Part shown: positions 1 to 6,838 of the stretch, one piece after another
How the letters are laid out: every line of letters begins with the position of its first letter
Numbering within the stretch: position 1 is the first letter of the stretch
Origin: Podila epigama
Lineage: Eukaryota > Mortierellomycota > Mortierellomycetes > Mortierellales > Mortierellaceae
Direction: 5' to 3'
Length of the DNA: 25,592 bases
Assembly: GCA_015679605.1 (NCBI GenBank)
Contig: JAAAVE010000230.1
Span: 1-25,592, forward strand
Program-made: the position numbers and the translations under genes
Notes under the pieces: model-generated
The model's input: only the letters and a program-made list of their open reading frames with translations
Told to the model about the DNA's origin: nothing
Databases searched by the model: none

Positions 1-5
1 TTTTA

Positions 6-36
<31 letters not shown>

Positions 37-40
37 TTTA
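1..40. repeat. (TTTTA)n low-complexity tract at the contig edge
   Basis: The window opens with about seven units of a TTTTA-type pentamer before unique sequence begins. Together with the terminal poly-T at the other end, this suggests the contig was broken at simple repeats. It has no coding potential. Confidence 0.85.
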
Positions 41-70
41 CGTACACAACATCCTAAAAAAACAACAACT

Positions 71-115
71 ATGAGGGCTATATCCATTTCCAAGATCTTT
101 TCATCATCTTCTTGA
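71..115 (+). other. possible 14-codon upstream ORF in the antizyme leader
   Basis: An ATG at 71 opens a 14-codon frame that stops at TGA 113-115, 81 nt before the antizyme start codon. If transcription begins upstream of 71, this uORF would precede the main ORF. The transcription start is not visible from sequence, so whether it lies in the mRNA is unknown. A chance ATG is equally possible. Confidence 0.25.
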
Positions 116-196
116 TCAATATTCAAACTTCATCCTTTTCCCAATCCCACTTTTCCCACTTGTTCCACACCGCACAGCGAAGACAGCAAACCTATC

Positions 197-1250
197 ATGG
201 AGGGCCTTAATCATTTCAATCATAATAATAATACTTCCATAATGTCCTTGAACTTCCCCATGGACAACTTTGCCTCTGCTCCCGTTGCCCGCACTCAGCA
301 AAGCAACATCCTCGCCGTCTGCTTGGCTGATGAGGCCAGCAACGGTCCCAGATGCTATGTTTATTCAACCTGTAAGTGTTTTTGTCCTATTACATCCCTG
401 TGTATCTATAGTTTGCACTTCAATTGACGAATGACTGACTCAACAACCCTGTTATCTCTTCATGTCACATTTAGTGGAAGGCAGAGGCCAGTGGCGGCCC
501 TGACATCGCTATTAATGATTGCGTGACAAAACTCACAGGCCTCAGTGGCAGCAGGGCCTGTGAGCAGCGTCGCCGGGTTGGCGTCTCGGAGGATGCGTCT
601 TCATTTGTGAGAGAAATGAAGCACCATACCTCAACCCACGACGGTGCCAACCGCCCTATCTCGGAGGTGTCCAAGGATGTGAAGATTGATGCAACGTTGA
701 CAATTACGTCAAACGATTTGAAAATGAACACCTGGTGCGGCTTTGTGTCTGACGGTGTCTTGTACTTGAGAGGCGACGGTTGGGATGACATGGATATTCG
801 TGAGGTAAGAGTCAATTCCTTTTCCAAATTTTTCAAAGCCTTCGATGCTTTTCTATTGATTTGCTGACATGATCTTTGTATTTGTTCTCTCATCTTTTTA
901 CTGCGAGTAGAGTGTTGTCGCTGTTCTTGATCTGGCAGAGGAGCAGCTCGGCTGCAGTGCCGTTCACCTTTGCCTCGAGAAGAGCAACCCTAATCTTGGT
1001 AAGTGCAGTGCAAGGGACTGTATGAATATGTGGGCATGTAAATAAAAATTGATACGAAAAGAGTCTTGAGAATCTATATATTTATATATAATTGAGAGAC
1101 ATACATCTTACATTTCTTTTGATGTTTACCTTTTCATGATTCGTAGCCAAGCTTGTCCGTACGTTGATGTATGCTGGTTTTGAGATGGTTCATCCCAGTG
1201 TCCTCGTCAACGCAGACCCGAAATACCTCGTTCTCGGCATGGAGGTCTAA
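197..1250 (+). CDS. OAZ: ornithine decarboxylase antizyme (+1 programmed frameshift)
   Basis: Antizyme binds ornithine decarboxylase, blocks it, targets it to the proteasome and restrains polyamine uptake. Exons are 197-371, 475-804, 911-998 and 1147-1250; all introns are GT-AG. ORF1 runs from ATG 197 across the first junction and stops at TGA 501-503. The +1 frame (skipping T501, resuming at GAC 502) continues without interruption to TAA 1248-1250. Joined, this gives about 231 aa, close to the usual antizyme size. The second frame carries the family core: LYLRGDGWDDMDIRES, then VVAVLDLAEEQLGC, HLCLEKSNPNLAKLVRTL and YAGFEMVHPS. In-frame ATGs at 242 and 260 are alternative starts. A conventional gene caller would split or truncate this gene. 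The identification is firm; the efficiency of the shift is inferred. Confidence 0.93.
498..503 (+). promoter_or_regulatory. antizyme +1 ribosomal frameshift site (CCC TGA)
   Basis: In ORF1 the codons are TGG CGG CCC TGA, with TGA at 501-503 followed by C. Skipping T501 restores the long antizyme frame (GAC ATC GCT...). Antizyme genes typically shift at a sense codon followed by a slow UGA stop, with polyamines raising efficiency. The site lies only 26 nt downstream of the first exon junction. Confidence 0.9.
532..564 (+). promoter_or_regulatory. perfect 10-bp RNA hairpin downstream of the shift site
   Basis: CTCACAGGCC (532-541) is exactly complementary to GGCCTGTGAG (555-564), leaving a 13-nt loop. 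The stem starts 28 nt after the TGA. It is within coding sequence. A role as a frameshift stimulator is inference; its spacing is longer than that of classical 3' stimulators. Confidence 0.6.
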
Positions 1251-1363
1251 TAGAAAAGAAATCATGTATACATTCATTTCATTTTTTCATTCCTCTCTTT
1301 TCATATCTGTTATTTTTCAATTGATCCTTTCTGCTTTCCCTTGTTCAAGTCCAACGAGAATCA

Positions 1364-1369
1364 AATAAA
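1364..1369 (+). terminator. AATAAA polyadenylation signal of the antizyme gene
   Basis: AATAAA lies 114 nt after the antizyme stop codon, in an AT-rich 3' flank. It fits a canonical polyadenylation signal; the cleavage site itself cannot be seen. Confidence 0.55.
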
Positions 1370-1768
1370 TTTTATATTCAAAGTAATATTTTGTTGCAAA
1401 AAGAACGTGTAGATCCTTGGAGAATCTAGTGAGGATGATACACAGAATCTCAGCATATGTTTTTGCGTGCATAACAACTGCTAAAATGATGGGTCTTGCA
1501 AAAATGTAGTTTTTGCGTCCGCGTAATTCGCGTATGAGGAGGCACTCGATAGCCAGTCATCCCGCTCAGGGTGTCGATTGAGCGAGTCCCTCTAGTTTGA
1601 GATGACAGCACGCACAAATTTAGGAAACGGCAAAATTGTTTGACATGGCGTCAATCTTAATAAGAATTCAGGCGGCCATGTCGGAGGAAGAGGCAGGCGA
1701 TCGTCTTTTTTCTATTTCCAGGGACAAAAGTTTGAGGTGCAAAGTTATGACATGGTGGCTCGTTCATT

Positions 1769-1774
1769 TATAAA
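1769..1774 (+). promoter_or_regulatory. TATA box of the phosphatase gene
   Basis: TATAAA lies 213 nt upstream of the ATG at 1987 and is followed by a long C/T-rich leader. Position and context fit a core promoter element for the downstream phosphatase gene. Confidence 0.55.
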
Positions 1775-1986
1775 CACGGGGCATTCCTTCTTCCATTTCC
1801 ACTTTTTTCTTTTACCACCTCATTATCGTCACTTCTCTCTAGCCTTTATTTTTCTTCGTCTTTCTTAACAATTCAAACCTCCTTCCATTATTCCCCTTTA
1901 TTTTCATCTTCTCTCCTCAAATCGGATTCTTATTTCTCACTCTTAACATCCCGCTCCACTCACACCACTCCTTGATACACACTACT

Positions 1987-3375
1987 ATGCCTACATCCAC
2001 ATCGACAGTCTCAAAACGTCTCTTTGTCTTTGACTTTGACTGGTAAGTTCTCTTCGATGCTTCAGCAATGTAAACAGAGCAAATGACACCTAGTAGATTG
2101 ACAACTGTAACTCTGACAATAAACCATGTGCACATGATAGGACCTTGATCGAAGCCGATTCAGACCACTGGATTATGCTTAACTTGGGCAAGGAATTTTG
2201 CGAAGGCAAGGAAGAAGAGTTCAAGACTGTTCAATGGACAGATCTCCAGTACGTGAAGCGCCTTTTTCTTGATAAGGTAGAACTCGCGATCGTAGCGCTC
2301 GACAACCAAAAGGCGAGATCTAACCACTTGCGCACAATTGGCCAACCTATATCATTATCATTAGAGATGAGCTGTTAAGAAAGATGTATGCCAAAGGCGT
2401 TACCACTGCGGACATTGTCGAGTCATTACAAAGGATTCCATTCGTAACGTGTTTACACCTCTTTTTGCGCCTGATTCGGTTCATGCTTTCGTAATTGAAG
2501 AATGATAACAGCTGGCTGACATCTCTGTATCTTTCAATATGTAACCTGAAAACAGGCTGCCGAGACCATTGCTGCTCTGCGCTTAATGAAGTCCAATGGA
2601 GCAGAGCTCTGTATCATTTCAGATGCCAACACATTCTACATTGACACCATCCTCAAAGTAGGCAGCCATTCTCATTGTCAATGACATTTTGTTGTTGCTA
2701 GTGTGAATAATTTCGTCATATCGATCTAATGGCCACTCGCTTTATGTCATTTTTTTTTGTTTCTTCATAGCACCATGGGTTGGACCAGCTGTTTTCGACC
2801 ATCATCACCAATCCAGCACATTTTGACGAGAAAGGTCATTTGCGTATCTCGCGGTTCCATGGGCTAGACAAGCCGCCTCATGGATGCGAGCGGCCATGTG
2901 CTGTTAATCTGTGCAAGGGCCAGGAACTTCAAAAACTGATTGATGCAAAGGCATGGGACCAGGTCATCTACATGGGTGACTCAACGAACGACTTTTGCCC
3001 ATCCACGCGGCTGCAATGGTAATGCGAAGAGAACCTAGGTGGCATTGTGATTTGCGATGGTGAACAGTATGACATCCCTGAGGTCTTTGGTCTTTGGTCT
3101 CTGCACTAACAGCTGCTTTCTTTTTCATGCACTACACTTATGCAACACCATTAAACAGTAAGGACATTGTTCTCGCCCGCTCCAACCTGTTGCTTGAAAA
3201 GGCTATCAGAGCCAATCCAGAGATGGTCAAGGCTCAGGTCATCTACTGGGATGGTCCACCGGCTGTTCTTGCAGCAGTCCGGACAATATACAACATTCCT
3301 CACACCAAACCTTTGCCTGCGCTTGCCTCTGTATCTGTACCTTTGTCAACGACGCCTGTCGCCACGACTGTTTAA
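1987..3375 (+). CDS. PHOSPHO1-like HAD-superfamily phosphatase
   Basis: Six exons: 1987-2042, 2141-2248, 2365-2443, 2556-2657, 2771-3018 and 3159-3375, giving about 269 aa, the usual size of this family. HAD motif I is FDFDWT with nucleophile D16 and acid D18, followed by EADSD as in PHOSPHO proteins. Motif II is IISDANT (S103). The Mg-binding motif is YMGDSTNDFCP (D185, D189). The C-terminal part has KDIVLARSNLLLEK. Animal PHOSPHO1 hydrolyses phosphocholine and phosphoethanolamine; PHOSPHO2 acts on pyridoxal phosphate. Which substrate applies here is not decidable. No signal peptide is visible, so it is probably cytosolic. Intron 1 falls between the two invariant parts of motif I, so W19 and T20 are encoded across a junction. 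The exon 5/6 junction (TG + T, giving LQCKDIV) is the least certain. Confidence 0.88.
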
Positions 3376-3874
3376 GATACATGCGGCGAGGAATTGCAAA
3401 GGAAACGCGCACACAAAATTAAGGTCCTCAGTATCCTAGCTATCAGAGAAGTGACCATAATATATTTGTATTGTCCCACCAAGAAGGACTCTGGTGGCAA
3501 CTTTATTGTAGGGCCTGGAACCAAAACAATGAATCTATTGTACGATGCAAATGTATGAGGGATATTCAACAAAACAAAGCAATCAAGAGGATGCCAAACA
3601 TGGTCCAAAGGATTAACCATGCACATGGCGCAGAGCGCTCCAAAGACAGTTGGACACAGACAGTGCGGACAAAAAAACGAGAAAAGATCATACTTTCTAA
3701 CCAACCACTCGCTTCTCAGTTCACACGCATCTCGCCTCCGCAGCAAAGCGATATATTTTCTCAAAAGACAATCAATCATCTCTTTTTTCATTTGACCATC
3801 CAACCATCCATCCGTCCATTCAGTCATCGCTCCATCCCCTCCATCCCTCCATTTTAAACAAACACATTCGACAA
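3376..3874. other. intergenic: phosphatase 3' flank and membrane-protein promoter
   Basis: About 500 nt with no convincing gene. The last 100 nt are CCAT/TCC-rich (repeated CCATCC), which looks like a transcribed pyrimidine-rich leader of the next gene. No clear TATA box was found. Confidence 0.55.
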
Positions 3875-6209
3875 ATGGCGAATGTGGCAGTGCCTGTTTA
3901 TGCGAATGCATGCATCGCTCCAGAGGCTTCAGGAAACTCGGTCTATCTAGTCGGGATCCCTTCCACAGAAGACCATCGTTTGGAGGTGCACACTGTCCAT
4001 CTGGGCGACTACTCTGCTCCTTCAGCCACCTTCCTTGCTAACAGCACAAACATGCTGGCTTGGTCTCTCCGCGCCCCTCGCGTCTGCCAGCCTTTCCCTG
4101 CCCTCGCCACCACAGCTGCAGCCAATAGACCTTTCACCATGCACCAGTTCATGCCCGCCCAGTCTTACTTTGTCAACATCTTCCCCAATGGAACAATTGA
4201 GTCGCCAAGTTACTTTCCGGAAGTTGGCTTCCAGTCCCCTAAAAACTTTGCCGTCACGGGCGGGCTTGGCCCGATGAAATGGGTCATGGCCATGGCCAAC
4301 GGAACCAACTCTCAGACGGGCTCGCCATGGACTGGCCTCCTAATCGATAGCAGCTTCAGTGCACTCAGCAAACGAGAGTACCGTTTCATTTGCTTTAGTC
4401 TGTTGTGTTTTTTGTGTGATAAATGTCCGCAAAGCCCAGCCAGAAAAATGGTTATCGAGGTCATGATGAGAAGTGGTATGGCTGACTCCTTTTATATTTC
4501 CTTGTCTAATAGCTTTGGAGTTTCCCTCTTCCCATCAACCTCTCCACTACTCTCGTTGGCAACATATACGATCGATGCGAATAACCCGGGCAAAGCATAC
4601 CACGTCGTTTTTGATACCAAGGGCACTGGAATCATCTACAGCTTGACCAATACACTTCAACCCGATCAATCCAGCCGCATTTCGACTCTTGCGTCACCCA
4701 CAGATGTTGACATGAACGGTATTGTGCTCACATGCAACGCCTTTCCGCAGACTGTAGGCGAAGTTGGGTACATTTTTGACAAGGTAAGAATACCACACTA
4801 TGAAAAGTTTAAAAAAAAAAAAAAGGCATCGTGGGACGTGAAGCATCAAAATAATTAACTGTCTTTTTCTACTCCTATTTAATGCATAGGCGTCCGATGG
4901 TTCAACTGTGCTCTTCTCGATCACGCCTGGCTCATCCAACAAACTCTTGCATGTCCCTATCAATGGCAAAGTGCCTCCATTTTCTACAGCCATGACGACC
5001 ACCACTATGAGCAACAAAATCATCCTCTACGGCAGCTCAGGCACTGCTGGCGTCTTGACAGCGACCTTCAACGCCTTTGACACGAGTGCGAAAGCGTGGA
5101 CTGGACCTGGACTCGTCGTCTCGTCCTATACGCCACCTCTCGCAACCAACCCATCTTCAAACCCATCTTCATCTGAGGCCGACTCGCAGAGACCTTTGGG
5201 CGCTATTATAGGCGGTGTGGTCGGTGGTTTGGTCGTTATTGCCCTCATTGCATACTTTGTGGTCCACCGGCGTCGACAGCACCGTCCGACAAGCTCTCCT
5301 TCCTCTGGAGCACATAAAATTACCACTGACAGCAAAGATGTGCCCAAATCTGATAATCCTACGTTAGGTCACTCGGCACTACAGGAGCATCAACAACTGC
5401 AGCCACCTCAGTATGAGCAACCCTACCAGTACCAACAACAGCCAGCTAAAATGTTTGACTATTCTCAGAACCAGAACCAGTACCAGCAACAGCCAGCCAA
5501 TACGTACGACCATCCTCAGAACCAGAACCAGTACCAGCAACAGCCAGCCAAGACGTACGACCATCCTCAGAACCAGAACCAGTACCAGCAACAGCCAGCC
5601 AAGACGTACGACCATTCTCAGAACCAAAATCAACACCAATACCAACATAAGGCGTATGAGGGACACCAGATACCGATGCAATTGCAGCAACCGTGGTCTA
5701 CTACACAGGAGAATCCGGTCCAGCAATCCATGCAACAGACATCAACGCCCGTTATCTTTCAGCCCCATTCCCATTCACCAAGTTCACTCCACTCTGGCGC
5801 ATACTCATCTTATGTTCCTCCGACGCAAACTATGAGCCAGGCATACCCAACTCTTGTTTCTCAGACACAACCCTTAAGTCAGACGAAGCCATATGGATAC
5901 GATACCCAACCATCCGAGGAGGTAACAGCCGCCATAACGCCTCGTGCATTCAGTCCGCCATTATCGGACTCTGGCAAGGCGACTCTTCCGCAAATTGTCC
6001 AAAACCCACATACCTCACCTCTCGTCTCAGCCTCCCCACCAGTGCTGCAACCTCGTCCGTACACAGATGTAGCAGGTGTCAAGACAGGTGCCAGTACATA
6101 TCAGAACAATCCGCAAGCAATCACAACGAGTGTTGGATTTGATATACCCAATTACTCATCTCCCGGCAACCCTCAGTCGGTCCTGCCAAACAGCCATGAC
6201 TATTCTTAG
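3875..6209 (+). CDS. single-pass membrane protein with Q/P-rich repeat tail
   Basis: Main exons are 3875-4783 and 4890-6209 (intron 4784-4889, GTAAGA...ATAG). A further 135-nt segment, 4378-4512, may be an in-frame intron, so the product is 742 or 697 aa. The N-terminal ~400 residues are Ser/Thr/Asn/Gly-rich with short beta-like segments (YHVVFDTKGTGIIYSL, KIILYGSSGTAGVLTATF). They resemble beta-propeller or kelch-like ectodomains of fungal surface proteins, but I cannot assign a domain. A Ser/Pro stalk precedes a Gly-zipper transmembrane helix starting GAIIGGVVGGLVV (residue ~407 unspliced), with a stop-transfer HRRRQHR. The cytoplasmic tail is Gln/Pro/Ser/Tyr-rich with a 17-residue tandem repeat. 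No cleavable signal peptide is visible after ATG 3875, which is odd for this topology. Function unknown. Confidence 0.82.
4378..4512 (+). other. probable in-frame (3n) intron or exitron
   Basis: The segment starts GTACCG and ends TCTAATAG, with a CTGAC branch-point-like motif and a pyrimidine tract just before the acceptor. It is 135 nt (45 codons) with no stop in frame, so both retention and removal keep the reading frame. The encoded stretch is Cys/Phe/Leu-rich and unlike the surrounding ectodomain, which favours its being an intron. Removal joins KR-D-FGVSL. Confidence 0.6.
5466..5618 (+). repeat. 51-bp coding tandem repeat, three full units
   Basis: Three consecutive 51-bp units (5466-5516, 5517-5567, 5568-5618) encode QNQNQYQQQPAKTYDHP with minor changes (N for K in unit 1, S for P in unit 3). 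A degenerate partial copy lies upstream (about 5428-5465) and another downstream. The near-identical nucleotide sequence points to recent expansion or homogenisation. Confidence 0.92.
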
Positions 6210-6397
6210 TACTCTTCATATTAAAGAATCATATATGCTAGTTTGTTTTCAGGAGAATTCTAAAGCATTCGACTTTATTTTCGTCTCTAATATTCTTTAT
6301 GATATTATTCCGTGGCGAAAAGTAGACTTGCTTTGTTCATTCAACGTCAGGTCAACCTTGTTCCGGATGTTGGGGAAGCAAGACTGTAGAAATGCAC

Positions 6398-6733
6398 TTA
6401 GCAGCTGGATGGCCATTCACAGCAGATGCTCATGCCACCGGGATAGCACCACCGGCTGCAACTAGATCGCAGATTGAAGATGAAGGGTCGAAGGAGCAAG
6501 GCGTTTAGTAACCAGGTATTATTACGGACAGAGATATTTAGAGGGAGAGCATCTAGTGAAAGACGGAGTGTTTGTGGGAAAGATGGGAATTCTTACGGGC
6601 AAGATTTGGCATCGGCGTCAGGGGTGCTAGCCTCGGCGGGGACGGCAGCCTCGGCAGCCTTGGCAGGGATGGCAGCACTCTGGGCCAGACCGACAACGGC
6701 AAGGGCAGCAAGGGCGACAACAGAGAAACGCAT
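6398..6733 (-). CDS. small secreted cysteine-rich peptide (66 aa, two exons)
   Basis: Exon 1 (6733-6597) encodes a signal peptide, MRFSVVALAALAVVGLAQSA, then an Ala/Pro/Glu-rich pro-region up to C45. A GTAAGA donor follows. The intron is 6596-6462, with a TACTAAA-like branch site and CTAG acceptor. Exon 2 (6461-6398) encodes the last 20 residues and ends at TAA directly after a terminal Cys. The core has six cysteines at 45, 47, 51, 59, 60 and 66 (C-x-C-x3-C-x7-CC-x5-C), an even number fitting three disulfides. A TATATAAG box lies about 100 nt upstream. An alternative acceptor 6 nt downstream (TTGCAG) would delete C47 and S48. It is convergent with the membrane-protein gene. I recognise no family; an antimicrobial-like or effector-like role is only a guess. 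Confidence 0.72.
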
Positions 6734-6830
6734 GGTGGTTTTGATCTTGGTGGAAGTGGAGGTGGTTGTAGTGGGAGAAAAGCGTGGAAGGTAGAGCTAC
6801 AGAGCAGTTGAAAGTTGGAGCACCATGTTT

Positions 6831-6838
6831 CTTATATA
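6831..6838 (-). promoter_or_regulatory. TATA box of the secreted-peptide gene
   Basis: TATATAAG on the minus strand lies 98 nt upstream of the peptide ATG (6733). A poly-A/purine tract lies upstream of it and a CAACTTTCAACTGC-type leader downstream. This spacing supports the peptide as a transcribed gene. Confidence 0.6.

Larger units (their letters stand above)
1251..1986. other. intergenic: antizyme 3' end and phosphatase promoter
   Basis: The first part is the antizyme 3' flank with an AATAAA at 1364-1369. The last 200 bases are pyrimidine-rich (TTTCTTTT/CCACCTC tracts), as in a fungal 5' leader, and are preceded by a TATA box. An imperfect inverted repeat (GAGGCACTCG at 1540-1549 against CGAGTCCCTC at 1583-1592, one mismatch) lies between. 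No gene was seen on either strand. Confidence 0.6.

Noticed and set aside
471-893. 140-codon minus-strand ORF over the antizyme gene
   Set aside because: It covers antizyme exon 2 and part of intron 2, has no recognisable domain, and the plus strand is clearly the coding strand.
5379-5735. Leu/Val-rich minus-strand ORF over the 51-bp repeats
   Set aside because: It is the complement of CAG/CAA-rich repeats; the apparent transmembrane-like repeats are compositional.
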